This document shows positions 53,210 to 62,316 of a stretch of DNA of 64,000 bases, piece by piece. How positions within the stretch are numbered: position 1 is the stretch's first letter; every line of letters starts with the position of its first letter. Position numbers and translations under genes: made by a program. Source of the DNA: Rhizobium leguminosarum bv. trifolii WSM2297. GTDB taxonomy: Bacteria > Pseudomonadota > Alphaproteobacteria > Rhizobiales > Rhizobiaceae. The stretch lies in NCBI RefSeq assembly GCF_000271845.1, contig NZ_JH719393.1, forward strand, positions 496,001 to 560,000, in the 5' to 3' direction. Under the pieces are notes generated by a model. That model searched no databases and had not been told where the DNA came from. It saw only the letters and a program-made list of their open reading frames with translations.

Positions 53210-53865
53210 TCGGCTGGTTCGGCAGAGACAAGAACGAAAGCCCTTTACCCAGAGAACTTGGTCCCTTGAGCGCCGCCATCGGCGGGGCCCTGGAGATCGA
53301 TTTCCTCTCCCTCGAAGCCGAGGCCTTGGGCGGCGAGCCGGCCATGCCGCTGCCGCTGAGCGGCCCCTTCATCATTGCCGGCTACGGTCAGGTTTCGCTC
53401 GATGCCGCGACGGTTCTGTCGCGTTACTACGATGAAGACCACCGGATGATTCAGGTGATGTCGACGTCGGGCCAGCCGGGTGATGCCGTCGACGACATCA
53501 GCTTTTATCAGCCTTGGGACAGCGTCGTGCCTGCCGGGCAAAGCGAATGGAACCGTTGGACCGGCCCGGACGGCCTGATCGGCCAGCCATCCTACGATGC
53601 CGACGGTATCCTCTATAGCCGCTTCTGGGGTGAAGGCCCGGAGCGCGCCCAACTGGTGGAGTTTGTCGAAAAGGTCGACGATGGTGAAGAGCAGCGCTCC
53701 ATTCACCAGACCTGCATGTTGTATTATCGCCCGCTTGGTTCGACGCGTGAAATGCTTCTGATCAATGTCGAGCGCGACCTCGATCTCGGACAGAGGCAGG
53801 CGGGTAGCTCGGTGGAATTTCTGATCGGCTATGGGCTTGCGCCAGCCGATGTTCGTCGCGTCTGA
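53206..53865 (+). CDS. DUF2491 protein (YjfK-like)
   Basis: Cytosolic protein of 219 residues with the DUF2491 landmarks GPFIIAGYGQVSLD near residue 57, DISFYQPWDSVVP near residue 98 and YDADGILYSRFWGEG near 129. Function unknown. ATG 53206 overlaps the channel stop; the longer in-frame start is not needed. Matching E. coli gene order, it lies between the PspA-like/channel part and the DUF350 membrane protein. Confidence 0.88.
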   Translation: MIGWFGRDKNESPLPRELGPLSAAIGGALEIDFLSLEAEALGGEPAMPLPLSGPFIIAGYGQVSLDAATVLSRYYDEDHRMIQVMSTSGQPGDAVDDISFYQPWDSVVPAGQSEWNRWTGPDGLIGQPSYDADGILYSRFWGEGPERAQLVEFVEKVDDGEEQRSIHQTCMLYYRPLGSTREMLLINVERDLDLGQRQAGSSVEFLIGYGLAPADVRRV

Positions 53866-53898
53866 CACCCTATCAATTTTTGACGGAGGAGTTTTTCA

Positions 53899-54300
53899 AT
53901 GCTCGATTACGTGGCGGGTCTGCCTGCCTTCCTTGGTTATTTCGCCGTCGGTCTTGGCGCCTTTACCGTTTTTTCGGTGATTTACACATGGCTCACGCCG
54001 CAAGCCGAGGTCCAGCTCATTCGCGCCGGCAATCTTTCCGCCGTTACCGCATTCCTCGGAGCGCTTGTCGGTTTCAGCCTGCCTCTGGCTTCGGCCGCAG
54101 CCAATTCGGTCAGCATCATCGATTACATCATATGGGCGGTGATTGGCATCCTGGCGCAGATCCTTGCTTACTACATCGCGAATTTCACCATGACGGACCT
54201 GCATGAGAAGATCACTGCCGACAATATCGCCGCAGGCATATGGGGCGGCGGCATCGCACTGGTCATCGGTATTCTCAATGCCGCCTGCATGACTTATTGA
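53899..54300 (+). CDS. DUF350 membrane protein (YjfL-like)
   Basis: Small membrane protein of 133 residues with four predicted spans (about 5-28, 45-68, 72-95 and 108-130), the usual YjfL/DUF350 form. NLSAVTAFLGALVGFSLPLA is the most conserved part. GGAGGAG precedes the ATG. Probably works with the channel or lipoprotein at the inner membrane; function unknown. Confidence 0.9.
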   Translation: MLDYVAGLPAFLGYFAVGLGAFTVFSVIYTWLTPQAEVQLIRAGNLSAVTAFLGALVGFSLPLASAAANSVSIIDYIIWAVIGILAQILAYYIANFTMTDLHEKITADNIAAGIWGGGIALVIGILNAACMTY

Positions 54301-54313
54301 GGGGAGGGGAACG

Positions 54314-54916
54314 ATGCGCAGACGTAAGAGCGGGCACAGACGTCCTTTCCTGGCCATTGGCACGATCGCTGCCTCGACCCTAGCGCTATCCGGTTGTGGC
54401 GACCAGACGCCTTCGGAGGTCATGTTCACCTCCGTCGACCAATGCGTGGCATCCGGCATGGACCGGCAGGTCTGCCAGGCCAGCTATCAGGACGCCATGC
54501 GGGCTCATCTCGCCACCGCGCCGCGTTTCAACGGCATGGCCGCCTGCGAGGCCGAATACGGCTCGGGCCATTGCACGGAGCAGCCGGCCAATACAGTCCC
54601 CAACAATACCGGTGGAAGCGGCAGCTTCTTCATGCCGTTCCTGGCGGGCTACATGCTGTCCTCGGCACTGAACAACATCGGCGACTACAATGTTTATCGC
54701 CAGCGCCAAGTGGACAGTGGCTACTATTACGGTTCGACGCCGATTTATCGCAATCGTTCGGGGCAGACTGTGACAACGACGGTTCGCTCAGGCGGCACGG
54801 GCAACGACAGTGTGACTGCGCCCTCGCGCCAGACTGTCAAGCCGGTCAACGTCAATACCCGCACCGTCGCCCGTCAAGGCTTTGGTGGCCGTTCGTCGTT
54901 CAGTTTCGGCGGCTGA
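54314..54916 (+). CDS. DUF1190 lipoprotein (YjfM-like)
   Basis: Predicted lipoprotein of 200 residues. A basic leader is followed by a hydrophobic stretch and the lipobox LALSGC with Cys28 as lipid site. The Cys-containing DUF1190 core (QCVASGMDRQVCQASYQ, then ACEAEYGSGHC) contains four cysteines, and the Ser/Thr/Gly-rich tail has FMPFLAGYML. Probably in the periplasm or outer membrane. It ends one base before the ATP-grasp gene, and the pairing is conserved with E. coli yjfM-yjfC. Confidence 0.88.
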   Translation: MRRRKSGHRRPFLAIGTIAASTLALSGCGDQTPSEVMFTSVDQCVASGMDRQVCQASYQDAMRAHLATAPRFNGMAACEAEYGSGHCTEQPANTVPNNTGGSGSFFMPFLAGYMLSSALNNIGDYNVYRQRQVDSGYYYGSTPIYRNRSGQTVTTTVRSGGTGNDSVTAPSRQTVKPVNVNTRTVARQGFGGRSSFSFGG

Positions 54917-54917
54917 C

Positions 54918-56075
54918 ATGAAACGCATCACCCTTCCGGCCCGTCCCGACTGGCGTGACAAGGCGCGCGCCGTCGGCTTCGGCTTTCACGTCATGTACGG
55001 CGAGCCCTACTGGCTCGATGATGCCGCCTATACTTTCACGCTCGATGAGATCGAGACGCAGATCGAAGAACCGAGCCAGGAATTGCACGACATGTGCATG
55101 GATATGGTCGGTGATATCGTCAAAAGCGAAGAGGCGCTCGACAGGCTGGCCATTCCGGAAGATCTGCGCGACGTCGTGCAGCGCTCCTGGCAGCGCGGCG
55201 ACCGGCACCTCTACGGCCGGTTCGATCTTGCCTATGACGGCAATGGCCCCGCCAAATTGCTCGAATACAACGCCGATACCCCGACTTCGGTGTTCGAGAC
55301 GGCCTATTTCCAATTCAACTGGCTGACCGACCAGGTAGCGTTGGGGGTCTTGCCCGATGACGCGGATCAGTACAATTCCTTGCAGGAAAGCCTGGTCGAG
55401 GCGTTCGAGCAATTTCCCAAAGGGCCGATCTTCCACTTCGCTGTGATGACCGACAATGAAGAGGATCGCGGCACGACAGTTTATCTGATGGACTGTGCCG
55501 TGCAGGCCGGCCATCGCGTTGAGCTTCTGGACATACGTGAGATCGGCATCGACGCGCAGGGCCGTTACACCGACCTCCAGGATCGGGTGATCGACCGTTG
55601 CTTCAAGCTATATCCTTGGGAATTCATGCTGCGCGAGCCGTTCGCCCGCGAGCTTGCGCGCTCCGGCGATGTTTTCATCGAGCCCGCCTGGAAGGCCGTG
55701 CTTTCCAACAAGGGGCTCCTGCCTCTGCTCTGGAAGCGCTACCCCAATCACCCCAACCTGCTGCCCAGCTATTTTGTCGACGACCCGGCGGCCTCAGCCT
55801 TGAGCGACTATGTGCGCAAACCGCTGCTGTCGCGAGAAGGCGAGAACGTCACGATATTCCGGGATGGCCGGGAATTGATGTCCGCGCCCGGCGATTACGG
55901 CGAGGAAGGCTTCGTCGTTCAGGCCTATGCCCCGCTTTTCGAAAGCGACGGCGGCTTCGCCGTGCTCGGCAGCTGGGTTGTCGGCGATCGCGCCTGCGGC
56001 CTTGCCGTTCGCGAAGACCGCTCGCGCATAACCGCCAACCTGTCGCGTTTCGTGCCGCACGTCATCGTCGATTAA
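54918..56075 (+). CDS. Glutathionylspermidine-synthase-like ATP-grasp ligase (YjfC-like)
   Basis: Cytosolic enzyme of about 385 residues. It has the C-terminal synthetase fold of GspS but no N-terminal CHAP amidase. KLLEYNADTPTSVFE near residue 115 binds the substrate/metal and is the hallmark of the family; EPAWKAVLSNKGLLPLLW near 255, PLLSREGENV near 306 and the closing LGSWVVGDRACGLAVRED form the ATP-grasp site. It probably makes an amide bond between a carboxyl group and a peptide or polyamine; the substrate is unknown. Confidence 0.88.
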   Translation: MKRITLPARPDWRDKARAVGFGFHVMYGEPYWLDDAAYTFTLDEIETQIEEPSQELHDMCMDMVGDIVKSEEALDRLAIPEDLRDVVQRSWQRGDRHLYGRFDLAYDGNGPAKLLEYNADTPTSVFETAYFQFNWLTDQVALGVLPDDADQYNSLQESLVEAFEQFPKGPIFHFAVMTDNEEDRGTTVYLMDCAVQAGHRVELLDIREIGIDAQGRYTDLQDRVIDRCFKLYPWEFMLREPFARELARSGDVFIEPAWKAVLSNKGLLPLLWKRYPNHPNLLPSYFVDDPAASALSDYVRKPLLSREGENVTIFRDGRELMSAPGDYGEEGFVVQAYAPLFESDGGFAVLGSWVVGDRACGLAVREDRSRITANLSRFVPHVIVD

Positions 56076-56106
56076 GAGCGGCACATCAACTCTCACCAAT
56101 CCTCTT

Positions 56107-57012
56107 ATGCAAACATCAGAAAACGTTCTCATGACTAATCCCGTCAGCGTCTATTCAATGCCCGGAACGTGCTTTTTCGATCTGGCGCCGGCGGCAGGCG
56201 GCGAGCCCTATCGCATATTCCTGTCCATTCCGGCGGAGAAACCGCCGGCGGAAGGGTGGCCGCTTCTCGTGATGACCGACGGCAACGCCACTTTTCCCTT
56301 CGCGGTTGCCAGCCTGGTGACACAGGCGCCTTATCCCACCGGGACGAATGTCGGTTGGGGGGTGATCGCTGCGATCGGTTACCCCTCCGACGAGCCTTAT
56401 GATGCGCTCCGCCGATCCTGGGACCTCGGTCCTCCGCCGGTCAAATCCTATCCACCCTTCGTTGAGGGCGGTCCCCCGGTTGTCATCGGAGGGACCGGTA
56501 AACTGGTGGATTTCATCGAGAGCGAGCTTATACCGCGGATTGCGGAGATGGTGACCCTGGATCCGCTGCGCCGATCGCTTTTCGGGCATTCCTTCGGTGG
56601 CCTCTTTACGCTCTATGCCCTGTTCGAACGTCCGGGTCTGTTTGCCAATTGGATTGCGGCCAGCCCAACCATCTATTGGGAGAACAGCGAAATCCTCAAC
56701 AATGAGGCGCAACGTCAACTGATACCGGGAAATGCGGCTTTCCTGCATTTGTCCGCCGGAGAATACGAAGGCGACGAGCTGGCGCCCTTTCAGTATCGGA
56801 ACGACGACGCCGCCATACGCCTGGAGAAGAGGAAGACGGAGCGGACCATCCTCCTGGCGCAGGAGATGGCGGGGCGACTGAACAGCACCGCCGACGGATT
56901 GCGTACGGAATTCGAGCTTTATGCCGGCCAGACTCACATGTCCGTTCTTTCGGCGGCTGTGAACCGTGCGGTCAGCATCGCCTTCGCCGTCGGGGGAACG
57001 ACCGACAGGTGA
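56107..57012 (+). CDS. Alpha/beta-hydrolase esterase (IroE/Fes-like, COG2819 type)
   Basis: Esterase of 301 residues from ATG 56107 (293 from ATG 56131). The nucleophile elbow FGHSFGGLFTLY lies near residue 161 and the late His near GQTHMSVL. The esterase-D/IroE family hydrolyses siderophores or acyl esters; no siderophore genes are nearby. It has no signal peptide. It follows the ATP-grasp gene after 31 bases on the same strand, but is not part of yjf loci elsewhere as far as I recall. Confidence 0.82.
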   Translation: MQTSENVLMTNPVSVYSMPGTCFFDLAPAAGGEPYRIFLSIPAEKPPAEGWPLLVMTDGNATFPFAVASLVTQAPYPTGTNVGWGVIAAIGYPSDEPYDALRRSWDLGPPPVKSYPPFVEGGPPVVIGGTGKLVDFIESELIPRIAEMVTLDPLRRSLFGHSFGGLFTLYALFERPGLFANWIAASPTIYWENSEILNNEAQRQLIPGNAAFLHLSAGEYEGDELAPFQYRNDDAAIRLEKRKTERTILLAQEMAGRLNSTADGLRTEFELYAGQTHMSVLSAAVNRAVSIAFAVGGTTDR

Positions 57013-57040
57013 GGGGACCTTCGCTGATCTACCCTAGCCA

Positions 57041-57066
57041 GCGCCGCCGGCCTTCGGTCCGGCGCC
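57041..57066. terminator. GC-rich hairpin between convergent genes
   Basis: GCGCCG (57041-57046) pairs with CGGCGC (57060-57065) around a partly self-paired centre. It lies between the esterase and LacI stops. No T-run is present, so its strength is uncertain. Confidence 0.45.
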
Positions 57067-58178
57067 TATGGCGTGGTATTTAAATCATCGAGCATCTGCC
57101 GCGCCTCGGCCCGCGGCGCGGCGACGGAATGACGCTTGACGAGCGAGCATTCGAGCTTGGCAATTGGATAACGCTTGCCGGGCATCGTTTCCGGGTTGAG
57201 ATGTTCGATCGCCCATTGCCCCATGGCAAGATGTGGAAGGACCGACGTGGTCAGCGGGGGGACGAGATGCCGTGAAATTTCTTCGTCGTCATAACCCACC
57301 ACCGACATGTCCTGGGGAATGCGGAGCCCTGCATCCTTAAGCGCTTCGTAGCAGCCGATGGCGGTGCGGTCGTTCTGGCAGAAAATCGCGGTCGGCGGCT
57401 CTTTCAGGGCAAGCAGTTTCATCGTGGCGGCATAGCCGGCACCGGCCGACCAGTCGCCTTCAATGACCAATTCCGGATCGAAGGGTATGTCGGCGGTCGC
57501 CAGCGCGCGGCGATATCCCGTCAGCCGGTCCTGCGCGGCCTGCATCCAGATTTCGCCGGTGATCGTCGCGATGCGATGGTGTCCGTGTGTGATCAGATGC
57601 CGGGTAGAGCTTTGCCCTCCCGCGATCTCGCTCGGCACGACGGCCGGAAAAGCATGGTCCGCCGTATAACAATTCAGCAGGACCGTCGGGATGTTGAGCT
57701 TGCTGACATAGGAAGGAAGCTCCACCTGGCGGGTATAGATCGTCATATAGATCAGCGCCGATATGCCGCCGCTCGTCAACGCCTTGATGGCTTTCGGTTC
57801 CATGACGGGATCACTGAGCGTCTGGGCGACCAAAAGGACATTGCCGGCATTCCACGAGGCTTGCCGCGCGCCCTCGATCGCAACGATCGCTTCAGGGCTG
57901 GTGGCGAGTTGATCCACCGCAAAGCCGATCACATTGTCCAGTCCTGAATAAGAGGAGGCCTTCGACGTATAAGTCGTCCCGGTATAGCCGAGCGCGCGCG
58001 CTGCCTCCCAGACGCGGTCGCGGGTCTGCTGCGAGATACGGGTGCCGGGCGTGTCGTTGAGAACGAAGGAGACGGCTGCCTGCGAGCAGCCAGCCGCCGC
58101 GGCGATATCCATCATCGTCACGCGGGCAGGCTTGTCCACGGCGGGCTCATTGCTCTTTTGGGCCTTGGGTCGTCGCAT
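57066..58178 (-). CDS. LacI-family transcriptional regulator of the CUT2 importer
   Basis: Repressor of 370 residues. The helix-turn-helix is near residues 22-45 (TMMDIAAAAGCSQAAVSFVL), followed by the sugar-binding core (NVIGFAVDQLATSPE near residue 83, FCQNDRTAIGCYEAL near 265 and SVVGYDDEEISRHLVPPL near 290). The C-terminal tail is longer than usual. It is divergent from a ribose-type importer across 323 bases with a LacI-type operator, so it very likely controls it. Confidence 0.92.
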   Translation of the reverse strand: MRRPKAQKSNEPAVDKPARVTMMDIAAAAGCSQAAVSFVLNDTPGTRISQQTRDRVWEAARALGYTGTTYTSKASSYSGLDNVIGFAVDQLATSPEAIVAIEGARQASWNAGNVLLVAQTLSDPVMEPKAIKALTSGGISALIYMTIYTRQVELPSYVSKLNIPTVLLNCYTADHAFPAVVPSEIAGGQSSTRHLITHGHHRIATITGEIWMQAAQDRLTGYRRALATADIPFDPELVIEGDWSAGAGYAATMKLLALKEPPTAIFCQNDRTAIGCYEALKDAGLRIPQDMSVVGYDDEEISRHLVPPLTTSVLPHLAMGQWAIEHLNPETMPGKRYPIAKLECSLVKRHSVAAPRAEARQMLDDLNTTP

Positions 58179-58501
58179 CCGCGGGAACTGTCTCGCCTGG
58201 GTTTGCCGTTTTGGTAATTACTATTAGCATCTATCTGAAAGCGCTGGCAATTGCATCAACTGCTGCAATCCCGCAAGTTACTGGGCCATTGCCAGTACAA
58301 AATTGCATTCTGGTTCGTTCACGATGAAATGTTTTGATCTGAATTGATAATACTATTTACTAATTAAAATTCTTCTATACCGTCACGGAGCGATCGGAAC
58401 CAATGCCACTCGTCGCCTTGCGACGGCCCTGGGAGGGGGCGCATCCGGCCGGCCGTAAGTCGAAAACGGGCCCATGCCTGCGGCCCCTCGGGAGGTGTAT
58501 T
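58179..58501. promoter_or_regulatory. Control region between LacI gene and CUT2 binding-protein gene
   Basis: The 323 bases hold TGAAAGCGCTGGCA (58236-58249), close to the LacI-family operator form TGAAAGCGCTTTCA, and ATTGCA/TGCAAT as an inverted pair just after it. AT-rich DNA near 58340-58380 would suit a promoter. GGGAGGTG lies six bases before ATG 58502. No gene seen. Confidence 0.55.
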
Positions 58502-59464
58502 ATGAAACAGCTGAAACGCCATGCAGCCCTGTTCTTCGCCGGTTTGATGCTGAGCGCGGCGCCGGCTGCGGTATCGCATGCCGCCGACAAGCCGACACTT
58601 GCATTCGTCGTCAACGGAGCGTCCGACTTCTGGAAGGCCGCTGAGGCCGGCGTAAAGAAGGCACAGGCCGAGATGCCGGACTACCAGATGGAGCTGAAAT
58701 ATCCTGAGCAGGCATCGGTCGCCGTTCAGCAACGCCTGATGGAAGACCTGGTCAGTGCCGGCGTCAAGGGCGTCATGGTCTCCGCAGTCGATCCCAAAAC
58801 CCAGACGGACGGCTTGAACAAGATCGGCTCGCAGACCGCTCTCTTCACCACCGATAGTGACGCGCCGCAGACCAACCGCGTCGCCTATATCGGCTCATCC
58901 AATGTCGATGCCGGCATGCAGGCCGCCGAAATCGCCAAGAAGGCGATGCCGGATGGCGGCAAGTGCATCGGCTTCGTCGGTCTGCTCGGCGCCGACAATG
59001 CCAAGGAACGCATCCAGGGCATGAAGGACGGACTGAAGGGCACGAAGATCGAGCTGACGGATGTGCGCGGCGACGATATCGACCAGACGCGCGCAAAGAA
59101 GAACGTCGAGGATGCGCTGGTGGCCAGCCCCGACGTCACCTGCATGGTCGGCTTCTATTCCTACAATACGCCGCGCATCTATGAAGCGCTGCGCGACGCC
59201 GGCAAACTCGGCCAGATCACCGTCGTCGGCTTCGACGACGACCCGATCACGCTCGGCGGCGTCAAGGAAGGCACGATCGCGGCGACCGTCGTGCAGCAGC
59301 CGTTCGAGTGGGCATATCAGGGCATGAAGCTGATGGCCGCCTACCTCAAAGGCGACAAATCAGGCGTTCCCAGCAACGGCTTGATCATCATTCCGACGGT
59401 GATCATCGGCAAGGATGACGTTGATAAATATGCCGCCAGCCTGAAGGCCATGGCCGGAAAATAA
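58502..59464 (+). CDS. Sugar ABC transporter substrate-binding protein (CUT2, RbsB-like)
   Basis: Periplasmic binding protein of about 320 residues; the Sec signal is cleaved near SHAAD at residue 27. The family 1 periplasmic-binding fold starts TLAFVVNGASDFWKAAEAG; GVMVSAVDPK and VVGFDDDP mark the hinge and ligand sites. ATG 58502 follows a good ribosome binding site. It is the first gene of the binding protein-ATPase-permease operon, typical of ribose, xylose, autoinducer-2 or polyol uptake. Confidence 0.92.
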   Translation: MKQLKRHAALFFAGLMLSAAPAAVSHAADKPTLAFVVNGASDFWKAAEAGVKKAQAEMPDYQMELKYPEQASVAVQQRLMEDLVSAGVKGVMVSAVDPKTQTDGLNKIGSQTALFTTDSDAPQTNRVAYIGSSNVDAGMQAAEIAKKAMPDGGKCIGFVGLLGADNAKERIQGMKDGLKGTKIELTDVRGDDIDQTRAKKNVEDALVASPDVTCMVGFYSYNTPRIYEALRDAGKLGQITVVGFDDDPITLGGVKEGTIAATVVQQPFEWAYQGMKLMAAYLKGDKSGVPSNGLIIIPTVIIGKDDVDKYAASLKAMAGK

Positions 59465-59470
59465 CCGTCC

Positions 59471-59502
59471 TTCGCGGCGGCGGCGCTTGCCGCTGCCGCG
59501 AA
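59471..59502 (+). other. Intercistronic stem-loop after the CUT2 binding-protein gene
   Basis: Fourteen-base arms (59471-59484 and 59489-59502) with one G-T wobble and a four-base loop, seven bases after the stop. Very stable. Consistent with high binding-protein expression relative to the ATPase and permease. Confidence 0.6.
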
Positions 59503-59547
59503 AGACGCGTTTCATGCCGATACCGCAGCAGCAGCCATGGACAGGCG

Positions 59548-61089
59548 ATGAACCATAGCTCCGATATTCCGTCACCGGACGCGCCTGCAACGCCGTTCCT
59601 GTCGCTTTCCGGCGTCGGCAAGACCTATCCGGGCGTGGTTGCGCTCGAGGGCCTGTCGATCGACATCCTGCCGGGGGAGGTCATTGGCCTCGTCGGCGAG
59701 AACGGTGCTGGAAAATCGACACTGATGAAGATTCTCGGCGGCGTTATCGCCCCCGACCGAGGCACGATCCTGCTTGACGGTGCGGAGCTTCGTTCTCTCA
59801 CGGTTGAATCGAGCATCTCATCCGGCATCGCCTTTGTGCATCAGGAGCTCAATCTCTTCGACAATCTCGACGTCGCGGCCAATATCTTCCTCGGCCGCGA
59901 ACCGCTGAAGGCGGGTCCTTTCAAACTCGTCGACCGCGATCGGTTGCGAGACATGGTCAAGCCGCTCCTGAAGCGCGTAGGGGCCCATTTTTCGGCCGAC
60001 ACGCCGGTGGCGTCGCTTTCCCTTGCCGAGCAGCAAATGGTGGAAATCGCCAAGGCGCTCTCCATCAACGCCAGGCTCGTCATTTTCGACGAACCGACTT
60101 CCAGCCTGCCGCTGGCTGAGACCGAACGGCTCCTGAGCATTATTAAGTCGCTGAAAGCGGATGGCATCAGTGTCATTTTCATCTCGCATCGCCTCCACGA
60201 GGTTGAGCGTGTCGCAGACCGGGTTGTGGTGCTGCGCGACGGCACACTTGTCGGCACGCTGGCCAGGCACGACATCGGCCACGACCAGATGGTCAAGCTG
60301 ATGATCGGCCGGGTGCTTGCGGCCCGGACCGCAAAACCGCAGCGCTCGCCCGGCTCGGTTGCGCTGAAGGCAAGCGGCGTGCGCACCGAGGCCTATCCCG
60401 GCCGTCCCGTCGATCTGGAAATCCGCTATGGAGAAATCATGGGGCTTGCTGGCCTCGTCGGATCGGGCCGCACCGAGCTTGCAAGGGTATTCTTCGGCAT
60501 CGACCGAAGCTACGGTGGAAGCATCCTGCAGGATGGGAAGGAAATTTCCGTCCGTTCCGCCCGCGACGCCGTCGCTCGCGGCATTTTCCTGGTGCCGGAG
60601 GATCGCAAGCGCAACGGCATTCTTCTCGATTTCCCGATCGCCCAGAACATCACCCTTGCTGATCTTCCCAAGCTTTCCAGCCGATTCATGCTTTCTGCCG
60701 AACGGGAGACGGCGGCGGCCGAAAAGCAGCGGGTTCGCCTCGCGATCAAGGCGCCCTCGGTTTCGACGCGAACCGGCACTCTGTCCGGCGGCAACCAGCA
60801 GAAGGTGGTGCTTGCCAAATGGCTGTCGATGAGCCCGAGGGTGATGATCTTCGACGAGCCGACGCGCGGCATCGATATCGGCGCTAAGAACGAGATATAC
60901 GGCCTGATGCGAGCCCTTGCCGATGCCGGGGTCGCGATCTTGATGATCTCAAGCGACATGGAAGAGGTGATCGGCGTCTCCGACCGCATCGCCGTGATGC
61001 ACGAGGGCCAGATCGCCGGCATTTTGGAAGAGGACGAATTCAGCCAGGAAAGCGTGCTTTTGCTTGCGGTCGGTAAAAGGGTAAAATAG
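59548..61089 (+). CDS. Sugar ABC transporter ATP-binding protein (CUT2, RbsA-like)
   Basis: Double ATPase of 513 residues. The first half has Walker A GENGAGKST at residues 50-58, signature LSLAEQQ near 167 and Walker B VIFDEPTSSL near 185. The second half has a degenerate Walker A GLVGSGRTE, where Lys is Arg, and the intact signature LSGGNQQK near 413. This asymmetry is normal in RbsA-type proteins. It lies between the binding-protein and permease genes. Confidence 0.93.
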   Translation: MNHSSDIPSPDAPATPFLSLSGVGKTYPGVVALEGLSIDILPGEVIGLVGENGAGKSTLMKILGGVIAPDRGTILLDGAELRSLTVESSISSGIAFVHQELNLFDNLDVAANIFLGREPLKAGPFKLVDRDRLRDMVKPLLKRVGAHFSADTPVASLSLAEQQMVEIAKALSINARLVIFDEPTSSLPLAETERLLSIIKSLKADGISVIFISHRLHEVERVADRVVVLRDGTLVGTLARHDIGHDQMVKLMIGRVLAARTAKPQRSPGSVALKASGVRTEAYPGRPVDLEIRYGEIMGLAGLVGSGRTELARVFFGIDRSYGGSILQDGKEISVRSARDAVARGIFLVPEDRKRNGILLDFPIAQNITLADLPKLSSRFMLSAERETAAAEKQRVRLAIKAPSVSTRTGTLSGGNQQKVVLAKWLSMSPRVMIFDEPTRGIDIGAKNEIYGLMRALADAGVAILMISSDMEEVIGVSDRIAVMHEGQIAGILEEDEFSQESVLLLAVGKRVK

Positions 61090-61130
61090 CGGCCGCGGCC
61101 AATCTATAAGTATCGGGGAATGGATCTCGA

Positions 61131-62153
61131 ATGGTCAAAAAAGATCTCGGACTGCTGCTTTTGATCGTCGTCGTCGGCATCGTCGTCGCGATCATCAATC
61201 CGCGCTTCCTGCTGCCGATCAACCTGGCCAACACCGCCAATCTGATCGGTCTGTTCGGCATCCTGTCGATCGGCCAGGCCTTTGTCATCATTACCGGCGG
61301 TATCGAGCTTTCCGTAGGTTCGCTGGTCGCGCTTCTCGGCGTGCTGTTCGTCGATTTCATCGCGGTTCAGGATATGTCATGGATGCTGGCGCTGCCGCTT
61401 ATTCTCGCGCTTGGCGCGGTCATCGGCGCCGTCCACGGCTGGCTGATCACCCGCCTCAACCTGCAGCCCTTCGTCGTCACCCTCTGCGGCCTTTTGATTT
61501 ATCGTGGGGCAGCGCGCTTCTACACTGCTGACGGGACGGCGGGCTTTGCCTTTGGTCAAAATTTCCCGGACCTCGAATTCCTGACCGCCGGACGGTTCTA
61601 CGGCGTTCCGAACACCTTCATTGCGCTCGTCATCATCGCCGTGGTCATGTGGATCATGCTGCATCGCTCCGTCTTCGGGCGTTATCTCTATGCGATCGGC
61701 AAGAATGAGGAAGCCGCCCGCTATTCCGGTATCCGTACCGGCCGCATGGTGATGTCGGCCTATGTCATCTGCGGGCTGCTGACGGCGCTTTCGGCGATTT
61801 ATTTCGCCATGTATACGCGCTCAATCTCGCCGGCGAGCCACGGCCAGTTCTACGAACTCTACGCGATTGCCGCCGCCGTCCTCGGCGGCTTTTCGCTCCG
61901 CGGCGGTGAGGGCTCGATCGTCGGCGTCGTGCTCGGCACGGTTCTGCTCCAGGAGCTGCAGAATCTCGTCAACCTGCTTGGTATCCCGTCGTCGCTGAAT
62001 TTCGCCGTCATGGGCGGCGTGATCTTGATCGGCGTCCTGATCGACCAGCAATGGCACGCCATCCGCGCAAAACGCCGCGTCGTCGCTGCCGCCCGGCATA
62101 CCGAAACCCGTCATTCCGAAGGTAGTTTGCCGGTGGCCGCCAATCAGGATTAG
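61131..62153 (+). CDS. Sugar ABC transporter permease (CUT2, RbsC-like)
   Basis: Inner-membrane permease of 340 residues with eight to ten predicted spans. GIELSVGSLVALLGV near residue 50 and YAIGKNEEAARYSGIRTG near residue 187 are the conserved CUT2 permease motifs, the second forming the ATPase contact. A hydrophilic tail follows the last span. It begins 41 bases after the ATPase and closes the operon. It converges on acs. Confidence 0.92.
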   Translation: MVKKDLGLLLLIVVVGIVVAIINPRFLLPINLANTANLIGLFGILSIGQAFVIITGGIELSVGSLVALLGVLFVDFIAVQDMSWMLALPLILALGAVIGAVHGWLITRLNLQPFVVTLCGLLIYRGAARFYTADGTAGFAFGQNFPDLEFLTAGRFYGVPNTFIALVIIAVVMWIMLHRSVFGRYLYAIGKNEEAARYSGIRTGRMVMSAYVICGLLTALSAIYFAMYTRSISPASHGQFYELYAIAAAVLGGFSLRGGEGSIVGVVLGTVLLQELQNLVNLLGIPSSLNFAVMGGVILIGVLIDQQWHAIRAKRRVVAAARHTETRHSEGSLPVAANQD

Positions 62154-62316
62154 ATCGTCACTCCCTGGCGCCAGTCAGACGGGGAGAGTAAAGTGCGGCG
62201 TTGAGTAAGTGCAATAATACAATTGTAAGTTGCAAATGTGGCATAATCAACATTATGGAACATTAAAAGCGATGTAGTGGATCCAACCGACGGAGAGCGT
62301 TCCACTTCCATCGCCA

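Noticed and set aside
62204..62270. AT-rich palindrome TACAATTGTA between the CUT2 permease and acs
   Set aside because: It lies downstream of both convergent genes, is only 10 bases long and has no promoter role that I can support.
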